From positions 62,001 to 126,000 of the forward strand of contig NZ_JBBDHC010000003.1 of NCBI RefSeq assembly GCF_037203605.1: a DNA stretch of 64,000 nucleotides. Reading direction: 5' to 3'. This DNA comes from Denitratimonas tolerans. GTDB lineage: Bacteria > Pseudomonadota > Gammaproteobacteria > Xanthomonadales > Xanthomonadaceae. The notes under the pieces are model-generated. The model had not been told where the DNA came from and did no database searches. It saw only the letters and a list, made by a program, of their open reading frames with translations. Of the stretch, positions 55,182-64,000 are shown piece by piece. A program made the position numbers and the translations under genes. Numbering within the stretch: position 1 is the stretch's first letter; every line of letters starts with the position of its first letter.

Positions 55182-56231
55182 TCAGCAGCGCAGCGACTGC
55201 ATCGTCGCCGCGGACTCGCGGATCGCCTGCAGCACATCGCTTCGGCCCAGGCCCACGTTGTCCTGCTCGAGCACGCGCTCGGCGCGGTAGCTGGAGCGCA
55301 CCAGCGGGCCGGACACCGCTTCCAGAAAGCCCTTGGACAGCGCCGATTCGCGGTACTCGTGGAACTTTTCGGGGCTGACGAAGCGCTGCACCGGCAGGTG
55401 GTTCTTGGTCGGGCGCATGTACTGGCCCATTGTGACCACATCGACATTGGCCGCGCGGATGTCATCGAGTGCCTGCTCGATTTCCTCGTCGGTCTCGCCC
55501 AGACCCAGCATCAGGCTGGTCTTGGTGATGACGCCCGGGGCGTGGCGCTTGGCGAAGGCCAGCACGTCCAGGGTCTGCTCGTAGCCGGCGCGCGGGTCGC
55601 GCACCGGATGGGTCAGGCGACGCACGGTTTCCAGGTTCTGCGCGAACGTGGCCAGGCCGGCATCGAGCACCGTGGCCACGTGCGCGTGCACGCCCTGGAA
55701 ATCCGGCGTGAGCGCCTCGATCGCGGTGTCCGGCATGCGCGCATGGATGGCGCGGATGCAGGCGGCGTAGTGTCCGGCACCGAGGTCAGGCAGGTCGTCG
55801 CGGTCCACCGACGTCAGCACGACATACCTGAGCCCCATCAAGGCCACCGCGTCGGCGACGTTGGCCGGCTCCATCGGATCGAGCCAACCGCGCGGGTTGC
55901 CGGTGTTGACCGAGCAGAACTTGCAGGCGCGGGTGCACACCGAACCCATCAGCATCAGCGTGGCGGTGCCGCGCTCCCAGCACTCGGCGATATTGGGACA
56001 CTTGGATTCGGCACAAACGGTGGAGAGCCTGTGCGACTGGACGATGTCCAGGACTTCCTTGTACCTGGCACCGCTGGGCAGCCGCACGCGCAGCCACGGC
56101 GGCTTGCGCTCGGCATCGGGAACGGCGCTGTCGGCGTTGGGCTTGATGCCGTCCAGCACCGCCGTGGTTCCCTGCGGACTGAGGATCTTGCTGCCCGATA
56201 CCGGGCGCTGCGCGTTGGAGGATTCGCTCAT
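55182..56231 (-). CDS. lipA: lipoyl synthase LipA
   Basis: 349 residues. It is a radical-SAM enzyme that inserts two sulphurs into protein-bound octanoyl groups. The auxiliary-cluster cysteines are in CAESKCPNIAEC, the radical-SAM cysteines in CTRACKFC, and the C-terminal RSSY serine is present. Start at MSESSNAQR. Its usual partner lipB is not adjacent in this window. Convergent with the OmpA-like gene. Confidence 0.98.
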   Translation of the reverse strand: MSESSNAQRPVSGSKILSPQGTTAVLDGIKPNADSAVPDAERKPPWLRVRLPSGARYKEVLDIVQSHRLSTVCAESKCPNIAECWERGTATLMLMGSVCTRACKFCSVNTGNPRGWLDPMEPANVADAVALMGLRYVVLTSVDRDDLPDLGAGHYAACIRAIHARMPDTAIEALTPDFQGVHAHVATVLDAGLATFAQNLETVRRLTHPVRDPRAGYEQTLDVLAFAKRHAPGVITKTSLMLGLGETDEEIEQALDDIRAANVDVVTMGQYMRPTKNHLPVQRFVSPEKFHEYRESALSKGFLEAVSGPLVRSSYRAERVLEQDNVGLGRSDVLQAIRESAATMQSLRC

Positions 56232-56333
56232 GGACTCGATGCAGGACGACCGCACAGGGCGCGCGGGCCTGCCATTGTATCGGCGGGGACCGAGCTTTGC
56301 TGCGAGGCAGCATCCACGGCCGGGAGCCGGACG

Positions 56334-56372
56334 AAAAAAGGAGCGGCCCCGGTCGCGCCGGAGCCGCCCCGG
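56334..56372 (-). terminator. terminator of the rpoE-rseA-mucD operon
   Basis: On the minus strand a GC-rich 13-bp stem (GGGGCGGCTCCGG with CCGGGGCCGCTCC, two G-T pairs) around a 5-nt loop is followed by six T. Confidence 0.8.
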
Positions 56373-56388
56373 ATCCCTCACGCCGGGA

Positions 56389-57807
56389 TCAATCCTTGGC
56401 CGGGGTCACCGTGATGAACTGGCTCGCATCGCCGCGCCGCACCAGCAGCATCACCGGCTCGCCGGCCTTTGCGTTCTTCGTGGCCTGGTTGAACTGGGCG
56501 ACGCTGCCGACCTTGACCTTGCCGACCATCAGGATCACATCGCCTGCGCGCAGGCGCTGCGCAGCCGCGCCGGAGACCCTCGTCACCACAACGCCCTCGT
56601 CCTTGCCCAGACCGACCTGCTCGCGCTGCTCGGCGCTGAGGTCTTCCACGCCGATGCCGAGCCGGTTCGCCGTGTCCACGCTGCCTCCCGGACTGCCGGC
56701 AACCGCCTCGTCACCGCGCGGGGCTTCGCCGACCGTCACCGGCAGGGTGATTTCCTTGCCGTCGCGGAACACCTTGAGGCTGGCCTTGCTGCCCGGGCTG
56801 ACGGCACCGACCATCGGCGGGAGCTGGGCGGAACGGGCAACCTCCTGCCCGTTGAAGGCGAGGATCACGTCCTGGATCTTGACGCCGGCCTTGTCGGCCG
56901 CGCCACCTGGCTCGACCTGGAAGACCAGCGCGCCGCTGGAGCGCGGCAGGCCGAGGCTGCGCGCCACGTCGCGGGTCACTTCCTGGATGCGCACACCCAG
57001 CAGTCCACGCGAGACGTAGCCCTTGGCCTTGAGCTGCTCGGCCGAGCGCATCGCCGTCTCGATGGGGATGGCGAAGGAAACGCCCATGAAGCCGCCGGTA
57101 TTGGAAAAGATCTGCGAGTTGATGCCGACCACCTTGCCGTCGATGTCGAGCAGAGGGCCGCCGGAGTTGCCGCGGTTGATCGCCACGTCGGTCTGGATGA
57201 AGGGAACGTACTGCTGCCCGGTGACCTGCGAGCTGCGCCCCACCGCGCTGACAATGCCTGCGGTGACCGAATGATCGAAGCCGAAGGGCGAGCCGATCGC
57301 CACGACCCACTGCCCCGGCTTGAGCGCGCTGGAGCTGCCGATCCTGACCGCCGGAAGGCGGCCCTCGTCCACCTTGAGCAGGGCCACGTCGGTTTCCGCA
57401 TCGCTGCCGACCAGGGTGGCGCTGAGCTCGCGCCGGTCCGCCAGCTGCACGTGGATGTCGTCGGCACCGTCGATCACGTGATGGTTGGTGAGGATGTAGC
57501 CGTCGGCCGAGATGATGAAGCCGGTACCCTGCGAGGTCCGGTCGCGCGGTGCCTGCGGCGCGCCGGGCGCACCCGGCATCCCGGGCTGGCCGAAGAAGCG
57601 CCGGAAGAACTCCTGCATCTGAGCGTCCTCGTCCGCGCTGGGGGCATTGCGCAGGTTCGCCTTGGCCGTGCTGGTGGCCATCACGCTCACCACGCTCGGG
57701 CCGGCGTCCTCGACCAGGCCGGTGAAATCGGGAAGCTGCGCGTTGGCGGCACCGGCGAGAAGCAGCACGCCGAGCGCCAGGAACACCTTTCGGAACAAAT
57801 GGTTCAT
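56389..57807 (-). CDS. mucD: periplasmic serine protease MucD/DegP family
   Basis: 472 residues with a signal peptide ending GAANAQ. The trypsin-like catalytic triad is visible: His in ILTNHHVIDG, Asp in DAETDVALLKV, Ser in NRGNSGGPLLD. Two PDZ domains follow (from ~residue 265, RGLLGVRIQEV, and ~370, LSAEQREQVGLGKDEGVVV). It degrades or refolds damaged envelope proteins and typically dampens the sigma-E response. Third gene after rpoE-rseA, 123 bp downstream of rseA. Confidence 0.97.
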   Translation of the reverse strand: MNHLFRKVFLALGVLLLAGAANAQLPDFTGLVEDAGPSVVSVMATSTAKANLRNAPSADEDAQMQEFFRRFFGQPGMPGAPGAPQAPRDRTSQGTGFIISADGYILTNHHVIDGADDIHVQLADRRELSATLVGSDAETDVALLKVDEGRLPAVRIGSSSALKPGQWVVAIGSPFGFDHSVTAGIVSAVGRSSQVTGQQYVPFIQTDVAINRGNSGGPLLDIDGKVVGINSQIFSNTGGFMGVSFAIPIETAMRSAEQLKAKGYVSRGLLGVRIQEVTRDVARSLGLPRSSGALVFQVEPGGAADKAGVKIQDVILAFNGQEVARSAQLPPMVGAVSPGSKASLKVFRDGKEITLPVTVGEAPRGDEAVAGSPGGSVDTANRLGIGVEDLSAEQREQVGLGKDEGVVVTRVSGAAAQRLRAGDVILMVGKVKVGSVAQFNQATKNAKAGEPVMLLVRRGDASQFITVTPAKD

Positions 57808-57930
57808 TGGACCCTCATCGGATGCGAAGGAAGGAGTATTGGAAAGCGGGTGGCACCCTGCGCGTCACGCGGGCACGTCGAACGCGGCCGGGTGCGTCAG
57901 GTGCTGCCGTGAAACCGCAGGGCCGGCGGG

Positions 57931-58560
57931 CTACCTCGCCGGAGCATCCTGCGCCGGCGGAGCCAGCGGGGAAAGCCACGGTGCGGCCAGCTCCACGCTG
58001 CGGCCGTTGACCGCCTGCTGGTGGCGCAGCCAATAGGCTTCGAAGCGCGGGTCGTAGCGCACCTGGCCACCGCGGCGTGCGTCCTCGCTCGACGACACGG
58101 TCTGCGCATCGAAGCGATACGGCGGACGCAGGTCCTGCACACGGTAGGGGGAAGGCGCGACGATCGATTCGGATACGGCGGCCTCCTGCGCTCCGGCCAG
58201 CGCCTCGCCCGCAGGCGGCGCGAGCGGATCTGCGCCCGGGCGCGCGAACAGCAGCGCCACCAGCGCCACCGATGCCGCAACGGCGAATCCACCGCCCCAG
58301 CGCAGCGCGCCCGAAGCGCGCGGCGATGCGATCGCGCCGACGGCCTCTTCGTCCAGCCGCGCCGCGATCTGGCGTGCGAAATCCTTGCGCAGCGGCAGCG
58401 CGGTGCCGCGCATCGCCTCGCCAAAGAAATGCCAGCGCTGCCAGACCGCCACCAGCTCGGTATCGTGCTCGGCGCGCTTGAGCAGAAAGCGCGTGCGGTC
58501 GCGATCGAGCTCGTTGTCGATCAGTGCAGACAGTTGCTCACGGATGTCCTGGTTCATCAT
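57931..58560 (-). CDS. rseA: anti-sigma-E factor RseA
   Basis: 209 residues (start ATG 58560 or 58557, after GGGAGAG). The cytoplasmic RseA domain (NQDIREQLSALIDNELDRDR, VWQRWHFFGEAMRG) binds the sigma factor. One membrane helix follows at ~89-106 (GGGFAVAASVALVALLFA), then a ~100-residue periplasmic part where regulated proteolysis begins. Its start overlaps the rpoE stop by 4 nt. No separate rseB is present; mucD comes next, as in xanthomonads. Confidence 0.93.
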   Translation of the reverse strand: MMNQDIREQLSALIDNELDRDRTRFLLKRAEHDTELVAVWQRWHFFGEAMRGTALPLRKDFARQIAARLDEEAVGAIASPRASGALRWGGGFAVAASVALVALLFARPGADPLAPPAGEALAGAQEAAVSESIVAPSPYRVQDLRPPYRFDAQTVSSSEDARRGGQVRYDPRFEAYWLRHQQAVNGRSVELAAPWLSPLAPPAQDAPAR

Positions 58561-59171
58561 GACGCTCTCCCGCTGCGTTCCTTTCTGCCCGTTGCATCGC
58601 CCATCAGCGGTCGCAACTGCTGGTCGATGGCCTCGCGTGCCCGGAAGATGCGCGAACGCACCGTGCCGATCGGGCAACCCATGGCTTCGGAAATTTCCTC
58701 ATAGCTCAGCCCGTCGACTTCGCGCAGCGTGATCGCCACGCGCAGCTCCTCGGGCAAGGCTTCGACCGTGCGCGCCACGGTTTGTTCAATTTCCCGGCGC
58801 ATCGCCTCGTTCTCCGGCGTGCCGGCGTCGCGCAGCCGAGCGCCGCTTTCGAACTGCACCGCATCCTGCGCGTCGATGTCTTCGGTCGGTGGACGCCGGC
58901 CCAGTGCCACCAGATGGTTCTTGGCGGTGTTGACGGCGATCTTGTAGAGCCAGGTGTAGAACTGGCTGTCGCCGCGAAAGTTCGGCAGCGCGCGATAGGC
59001 GCGGATGAACGTCTCCTGCGCCACGTCCTGGCACTCGGCCCAGTCGTGGATGAAGCGGGAGATGATGCCCACTACCTTGTGCTGGTACTTGAGCACGAGC
59101 AGGTCGAAGGCTCGCTTGTCCCCGTCCTGCACGCGTTTGATCAGTGCCTGGTCCACGTCGTTCTCACCCAT
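58557..59171 (-). CDS. rpoE: RNA polymerase sigma factor RpoE (AlgU, ECF family)
   Basis: 204 residues. Region 2 (FDLLVLKYQHKVVGIISRFI, AQETFIRAYRALPNFRGDS, FYTWLYKIAVNTAKNHLV) binds core and the -10. Region 4 (LPEELRVAITLREVDGLSYE, IGTVRSRIFRAREAIDQQL) binds the -35. It directs the envelope-stress regulon and is held by RseA. Start at MGENDVDQ, matching the family; the upstream frame lacks similarity. First gene of rpoE-rseA-mucD. I could not find a convincing sigma-E autoregulatory promoter in the 59172-59382 gap. Confidence 0.97.
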   Translation of the reverse strand: MGENDVDQALIKRVQDGDKRAFDLLVLKYQHKVVGIISRFIHDWAECQDVAQETFIRAYRALPNFRGDSQFYTWLYKIAVNTAKNHLVALGRRPPTEDIDAQDAVQFESGARLRDAGTPENEAMRREIEQTVARTVEALPEELRVAITLREVDGLSYEEISEAMGCPIGTVRSRIFRAREAIDQQLRPLMGDATGRKERSGRAS

Positions 59172-59382
59172 TCGGGCCTGCCTTGTCGTTGTTCTGGCGG
59201 CTCGTTCACGGCTTGGATGGACCGGGCGTGGCCTGGAAAGTTCCCGCGCCGGCATGCGCGCACCGGATTCCGGCGGGGCCGCGCGGGCGCGCACCATACC
59301 GTGGCGCATTGACCGTACACGGCTTGAACCGGGATCATAGCCACTTTGCCGCCGGGCCACGGGCCCGCATCAGGAGAACCCC

Positions 59383-61413
59383 ATGTTCGACGGACTGCGT
59401 TTTCGCCACTGGGCCACCGAGCAGCGCGCCGACGGCGTGCTCGTGCTCACCCTCGACCGCGCCGACGCGCCGGTCAACGCGCTGTCGCAAGCGGTACTGG
59501 ACGAACTGGACGCCCTCATCGAGCGCATCGAGATCGGCAAGCCCAAGGCGGTGGTGATCCGCTCGGGCAAGGAGGCCGGATTCATTGCCGGTGCCGACCT
59601 CAAGGAATTCCAGGAGTACGACGCCAAGGGCACGGTGATGGATGCGATCCGCCGCGGCCAACGCGTGTTCGAGCGCCTCAACCGCCTGCCCTGCCCGACG
59701 GCGGCGGCGATCCACGGCCACTGCATGGGCGGCGGCACCGAGCTTTCCCTGGCCTGCCGCTATCGCGTCGCGTCCAGCGCCGAATCCACCCGCATCGGCC
59801 TGCCGGAAGTCAAGCTCGGCATCTTCCCCGGATGGGGCGGTTCAGTGCGCCTGCCGCGGCTGGTGGGAACGCCCGCCGCGATGGACATGATGCTCACCGG
59901 CCGCGCACTTTCGGCCGCCAACGCGCGCGCCATCGGCCTGCTGGACAAGGTGGTGGAACCTGCGATGCTGCTGGATGCGGCCATCGAGCTCGTCCAGCGC
60001 GGCACCACGCGCCCGCTCAGGCAGCGCGCGCTGGCCTGGGCCACCAACCTGTGGCCGACGCGCCAGGTGCTCGCACCGATGCTGGTCAAGCAGGTGTCGC
60101 GCAAGGCGAAGAAGGCGCACTATCCCGCGCCCTATGCGCTGATCGATACCTGGAAACGCGGCGGCGGCAGCACCGATGCGCGCTTGAAGTCCGAGGCCCG
60201 CGCGGTGGTGAAACTGGCCGGCGGCCAGACCGCGCGCAACCTGATCCGGGTGTTCTTCCTGATGGAGCGGCTCAAGGGCCTGGGCGGCAAGGAGCACGGG
60301 ATCGAGCACGTCCACGTGGTCGGGGCCGGCGTGATGGGCGGCGACATCGCGGCCTGGTGCGCGCTGCGCGGCTTCAGCGTCACGCTGCAGGACCGCGAGA
60401 TGAAGTTCATCCAGCCGGCGCTGGATCGCGCCGCGGCCCTGTTCGAGAAGAAGGTGAAGCGCGAGGACAAGCGCGCCGCCACCGCCGCGCGGCTGGTGGC
60501 CGATGTCGAAGGCGCGGGCGTTGCCAAGGCGGATCTCGTGATCGAGGCGATCTTCGAGAACCTTGAGGCCAAGCGGGCGCTGTATGCCGAACTCGTGACG
60601 CGGCTCAAGCCCGAGGCGCTGCTGGTCTCCAACACCAGCTCGCTGGCGCTCGACGACCTGTGCGAAGGCATGTCCCACGCCGACAACTTCGCCGGCCTGC
60701 ACTACTTCAATCCGGTGGCGCTGATGCCGCTGGTGGAAATCGTCCGGCACGCCGGCATCTCGCAGGACACCGAGCGTCGCCTGGCGGCGTTCTGCAAGGC
60801 CATCGACAAGCTCCCGGTCCCGGTCGCCGGCACGCCCGGCTTCCTGGTCAACCGCATCCTTGCGCCCTACATGGAGGAGGCCATCATCGCCTTCCGCGAG
60901 GGCATCCCGGGCCGCGCCATCGACAAGGCCGCGCTCGACTTCGGCATGCCGATGGGGCCGATCGAACTGGTGGATACCGTGGGTCTGGACGTAGCCGCGA
61001 GCGTGGGAAAAATCATGGCCGAGTTCCACGGCCAACCCGCGCCGGATTTCGCCTTCGAGCCGAACGCACGCGGCAAGAAGGACGGCCGCGGCCTGTACGA
61101 ATGGCAGGACGGCAAACCGCTCAAGCCCGAGCTGCCGAAGGACTACCGCGCGCCCGACGATCTCGCCGATCGCCTCGTGCTGCGGCTGCTCAACGAGGCC
61201 GTGGCTTGCCTGGCCGATGGCACCGTGGCCGACGCGGACCTGCTCGATGCCGGCGTCATTTTCGGTACCGGATTTGCACCCTTCCGCGGCGGCCCGATCC
61301 AGCACATCCGCAACGAAGGGGCGGCGCGTCTCAAGCAGCGCCTGGAACAGCTCGCCGGCCGCTACGGCGACCGCTTCGCGCCGCGCCCGGGCTGGGATGC
61401 GCTGATCGACTGA
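59383..61413 (+). CDS. FadB/FadJ-type multifunctional beta-oxidation protein
   Basis: 676 residues. The N-terminal enoyl-CoA hydratase has both catalytic Glu (E120 in CMGGGTE, E142 in GLPEVKLG) and NALS plus FIAGADLKEF for CoA binding. The C-terminal 3-hydroxyacyl-CoA dehydrogenase starts VVGAGVMGGDIAAW with the catalytic His in GLHYFNPVALMPLVEI and NRILAPYMEEA. It carries out two steps of fatty-acid oxidation. It is slightly shorter than E. coli FadB/FadJ (~714-729). No thiolase partner gene is adjacent. A consensus-like AGGAG site precedes the ATG. Confidence 0.95.
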   Translation: MFDGLRFRHWATEQRADGVLVLTLDRADAPVNALSQAVLDELDALIERIEIGKPKAVVIRSGKEAGFIAGADLKEFQEYDAKGTVMDAIRRGQRVFERLNRLPCPTAAAIHGHCMGGGTELSLACRYRVASSAESTRIGLPEVKLGIFPGWGGSVRLPRLVGTPAAMDMMLTGRALSAANARAIGLLDKVVEPAMLLDAAIELVQRGTTRPLRQRALAWATNLWPTRQVLAPMLVKQVSRKAKKAHYPAPYALIDTWKRGGGSTDARLKSEARAVVKLAGGQTARNLIRVFFLMERLKGLGGKEHGIEHVHVVGAGVMGGDIAAWCALRGFSVTLQDREMKFIQPALDRAAALFEKKVKREDKRAATAARLVADVEGAGVAKADLVIEAIFENLEAKRALYAELVTRLKPEALLVSNTSSLALDDLCEGMSHADNFAGLHYFNPVALMPLVEIVRHAGISQDTERRLAAFCKAIDKLPVPVAGTPGFLVNRILAPYMEEAIIAFREGIPGRAIDKAALDFGMPMGPIELVDTVGLDVAASVGKIMAEFHGQPAPDFAFEPNARGKKDGRGLYEWQDGKPLKPELPKDYRAPDDLADRLVLRLLNEAVACLADGTVADADLLDAGVIFGTGFAPFRGGPIQHIRNEGAARLKQRLEQLAGRYGDRFAPRPGWDALID

Positions 61414-61464
61414 GCGACGGCACCGCCACCGCAGCCGGCACGCACCGGCCGCGGCGGCGTCAAG

Positions 61465-62502
61465 CTACGGAGCTTCGACGGTGTAGCCGCGTGCCGCCAG
61501 CGCGGCCAGCTGGCCCTTCTCGCCCAGAAGATTGCCCATCGGCAGCGCCGCGAAGCTGGTTTCGTGCCCGGCGATGATGGCCTGCGCGTGCTCCAGCCAC
61601 ATTGCATCCAGCCGTTCGCCCAGATCATGGATGCCCTGCTCTTTCGCAAAGCGCGATTCGAAAACCGCTTCGAGACAGGCCTGGCTGGGGTTGGTGAAAG
61701 TGACTTCCCGCAGGGTCAAAAGATCGCCGCGCGCCCAGGCGTTGGCGCGGATGCGCATGTTGTTGAGGTCGTTTTCCAGATGATCGAGCATCTGGTGGAA
61801 GCACTCCGCGTCGTCGATTTCGGCCTTGCGGAAATCGCGGATCGCGCCCTTCGGATCGTCGATCCGGACTTCCAGCCGCGGCCGTTCGATCTCGATGCCG
61901 TGCTGCCTGGCGACCTTTTCGATCAGCGGTGACACCACGCCGCGATACTGCAGTCCGCTCTTCTTCAGCGCCGCCGCATTGAGCTCGCTGGCCGCAAACA
62001 CCGGGCGGAACGTCTCGACCTTGCGGTCGCGCCCCAGGTAGCGCTCCTTGAGCACCAGCCAGCGCGCGTAGTCATCACTCGCCACCTTGTCCTTCAGCCG
62101 CTCGCCTTCCGGATTCTTGCGCGCGCCCAGCATCCTCGGCAGCAGCAACAGCTGGCGGAACTTGCCGATGCCCAGATCGAACTTCACCCGCGGCGGCATC
62201 AGCACCTTTTCCGCCGCGGCGACGCGCCCGGCCACCTCGTCCGACTCCCACTCCATGCGCCGTGCCACCGGCTGCACCGTGCCGAGGATCCACATGACGT
62301 GGCCATCGCGGCTCACCTTCCACAGCCCGGGGCCGGGCATCTTGCCGCTCACCACCAGAGTTTCGAGCACGATGGCGTCCTCGCGCGCCGGGGCCTGTTC
62401 GGCGGCCGGGGCTTCATCGGCGGCCGGCGCGGCGTGGGCGAGAGGGAGCCCGGGCAACAGGCACAGCATCCCGAGCAGGTGGAAAAACAGGCGATGGCTC
62501 AC
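61465..62502 (-). CDS. TraB/GumN-family secreted protein with degenerate motifs
   Basis: 345 residues from GTG with GGGAG 8 nt upstream. A signal peptide ends near LAHAAPA. GLWKVSRDGHVMWILGTV matches the start of the TraB/GumN (TIKI-like) domain and the end GNLLGEKGQLAALAARGYTVE matches its finish. Active members carry GxxH motifs at both places; here they read GTVQ (74-77) and GNLL (323-326), so both metal-binding His are lost. It may be catalytically dead or divergent. Periplasmic or outer-membrane associated. Confidence 0.8.
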   Translation of the reverse strand: MSHRLFFHLLGMLCLLPGLPLAHAAPAADEAPAAEQAPAREDAIVLETLVVSGKMPGPGLWKVSRDGHVMWILGTVQPVARRMEWESDEVAGRVAAAEKVLMPPRVKFDLGIGKFRQLLLLPRMLGARKNPEGERLKDKVASDDYARWLVLKERYLGRDRKVETFRPVFAASELNAAALKKSGLQYRGVVSPLIEKVARQHGIEIERPRLEVRIDDPKGAIRDFRKAEIDDAECFHQMLDHLENDLNNMRIRANAWARGDLLTLREVTFTNPSQACLEAVFESRFAKEQGIHDLGERLDAMWLEHAQAIIAGHETSFAALPMGNLLGEKGQLAALAARGYTVEAP

Positions 62503-62714
62503 GCGCGAAGCTCCCGGTCGAAAAAAACGGATGGTAGGTTCGCGGCGGCGCGCGCCGGCCATGCCGAAGGTCGCCGCTGCGGGCAACGGTTCAGCTTGAT
62601 GCTGCGGGCCACACCGCCGGATTGAAAAAGTACCGGATCACTCCTGTTTGACCTGGGTCATGGGAACCATTCGCATCGCGGGCGAGACTGGTGCATCCTC
62701 CCGGGAGACCGACC

Positions 62715-63668
62715 ATGGCCATGCGCTATCCCATCCTATCCTCCAGCATCCTCGACGCCATCGGCGACACGCCCATGCTGGAGATCGACGGCATCTTCGC
62801 CAAGTGCGAGTTCCTCAATCCTTCCGGATCGATCAAGGCGCGCATCGCCCACTACATCGTCGAACGCGCCGAGCGCGAGGGCCTGCTCAAGCCCGGCGAC
62901 ACCATCGTGGAGGCCACCAGCGGCAACACCGGCAACGCCTTTGCCATGGTGGCGGCGGTCAAGGGCTACCGCATGATCGTGGTGATGCCCGAGGGGCTTT
63001 CCACCGAGCGCGTGGCGATCTCGCGCGCCTACGGTGCCGACGTCCTGTTCTGCGGCAACTTCCACGTCAACGAGGCCCTGGAGCGCGCCCGCGCGCTGGG
63101 CCGGCAGCCGGGCTTTTTCTTCCCCGGCCAGTTCGAGAACGAGTGGAACGTGGAGGAAAACCGCGAGTGGCTGGGACAGGAAATCCTGCGCCAGCTGCCC
63201 GAGGGACGGGTGCCCGACGCCTTCGTGCACGGCGTGGGCACCGGCGGCACCCTGATCGGCGTGGGCGAGGCGCTGCGCGCGGTGAATCCGAACGTGCGCC
63301 TGTTCGCGATGGAGCCCTCCGAGTCGCGCACCATCCTGTGCGGCGAGGTCGCCCTGCACCGGATCGAGGGCATTTCCGACGGGTTCGTGCCGGGCATCTT
63401 CCAGCGCCACCGCGACCTGGTGGGCCGGAACACGGTAAGCGTGGCCAGCGAGGATGCGGTGGCCGAAATGCGCAGACTGGCGCGCACCCACGGCCTCTTC
63501 TGCGGGCCGAGCTCGGGTGCCCACCTGCTCGCTGCCCGCCAGCTGCGCGAGCGATTCCCCGAGCTTGAGACCATCGTCACCATCCTCGACGACAAGGGCG
63601 AGAAGTACCTGCACGATTTCTTCATGCGCGCCGCTCCAAACGCAGAAAAGCCCCTGCCGTTCCACTGA
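62715..63668 (+). CDS. cysteine-synthase-family PLP enzyme
   Basis: 317 residues, beta-family fold. PLP Lys lies in NPSGSIKARIAHYIVE (consensus usually NPGGSVKDR), the phosphate-binding loop is TSGNTGNAFAM and GTGGTLIGVG, and FCGPSSGAHLLAA holds the serine near the pyridine nitrogen. It probably makes cysteine from O-acetylserine or is a cystathionine-synthase-like relative. The missing N-terminal ~15 residues of typical CysK and the Ser/Ala changes in the Lys motif leave the exact substrate open. Divergent from the TraB-like gene. Confidence 0.85.
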   Translation: MAMRYPILSSSILDAIGDTPMLEIDGIFAKCEFLNPSGSIKARIAHYIVERAEREGLLKPGDTIVEATSGNTGNAFAMVAAVKGYRMIVVMPEGLSTERVAISRAYGADVLFCGNFHVNEALERARALGRQPGFFFPGQFENEWNVEENREWLGQEILRQLPEGRVPDAFVHGVGTGGTLIGVGEALRAVNPNVRLFAMEPSESRTILCGEVALHRIEGISDGFVPGIFQRHRDLVGRNTVSVASEDAVAEMRRLARTHGLFCGPSSGAHLLAARQLRERFPELETIVTILDDKGEKYLHDFFMRAAPNAEKPLPFH

Positions 63669-63981
63669 AGTCACCGTCCCCCCGCACCGCACCCGCGCTC
63701 CGGGGAGCGCGCTCGCGTGCGCGGCCGTACGGAAGAAAAGCGTGACGGATGTCCTGATTTCGTGCCACGCTCCGTATCGCTGTACGGAACACCGCCGACC
63801 GGACCACGGGTCGATCCGCGACCAGGCGCGCGGCGGCGTTCCTCCGGCCTTGGCCGGACAGCGGCGTCAATGGCCGCGTCTTGCGTCTTCAGGGGGCGGG
63901 AATACCGCCGACGCAGGCCGCCCCGGCGACGCCAACGGCCACCCATTGGCCATGAGCATCCTAAAACCCGGGAGAACCATC
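63669..63981. other. intergenic, 313 bp
   Basis: No gene with support. The sequence is GC-rich with small frames on both strands lacking ribosome sites. A GGGAGAA ribosome site lies just before 63982. I see no terminator with a T-tract after the cysteine-synthase gene. Confidence 0.4.
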
Positions 63982-64000
63982 ATGTTGAAGACATCCACGA
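63982..64000 (+). CDS. start of a gene cut by the window edge
   Basis: ATG at 63982 preceded by GGGAGAA at the right distance; only six codons (MLKTST) are visible. The Lys-containing start could open a signal peptide, but nothing more can be said. Confidence 0.45.

Overview
The window is GC-rich, densely coded, single-copy chromosomal DNA. Housekeeping synteny and protein features point to a gammaproteobacterium of the Lysobacterales (Xanthomonadales) type. Examples are rpoE-rseA-mucD, lepA-lepB-DUF4845-rnc-era-recO, a class II DAHP synthase, a TPP-riboswitch TonB receptor with a PnuC-type transporter, and a GTAG-type REP. The species cannot be named from sequence alone. I saw no rRNA, tRNA, CRISPR array, transposase or prophage.

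Layout. 0.4-10.7 kb: a small secreted protein, ribF, an acyltransferase and murJ on the minus strand, divergent rpsT (TTG start), then rplU-rpmA-obgE and the divergent pair uvrA plus thioesterase. 10.7-18 kb: class II DAHP synthase and dsbB, then two adjacent exported proteins (a five-heme cytochrome and a 968-residue protein) sharing a C-terminal Ile-Phe-x-Asp-Gly-Phe-Glu tail. 18-23 kb is a lipid and storage block: bifunctional fatty acyl-CoA reductase, acyl-CoA-binding protein, TetR regulator, zinc-ribbon membrane protein, phasin and a TPR-like protein. 23-31.7 kb is accessory: two paralogous secreted proteins with a conserved N-terminal duplicated module and divergent C-termini, an old yellow enzyme, a His-rich lipoprotein, a small Cys-tail protein, a frameshifted paralogue remnant, and an AT-rich island encoding a putative HExxH lipoprotein.

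31.7-46 kb: a group II PLP decarboxylase, a HemN-like protein lacking radical-SAM motifs behind an FNR-type box, ahpC/ahpF with an OxyR-like site, divergent typA, srkA, a DUF4013-like membrane protein, an aminoglycoside-phosphotransferase-fold kinase, and the thiamine cluster (TPP riboswitch, TonB receptor, PnuT). 46-64 kb: rhomboid protease, greB, recO-era-rnc-DUF4845-lepB-lepA, an OmpA-like lipoprotein, lipA, the envelope-stress operon rpoE-rseA-mucD, a FadB/FadJ-type beta-oxidation protein, a TraB/GumN-like protein missing its motif histidines, a cysteine-synthase-family enzyme, and the first codons of a gene cut by the window edge.

Functional themes are envelope quality control, peroxide and low-oxygen responses, acyl-CoA and storage-lipid handling, and secreted proteins of unknown role. 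The least explained signals are the shared DGFE tail, the cofactor-less HemN relative, the modular secreted paralogues with the AT-rich island, and the degenerate TraB/GumN protein.
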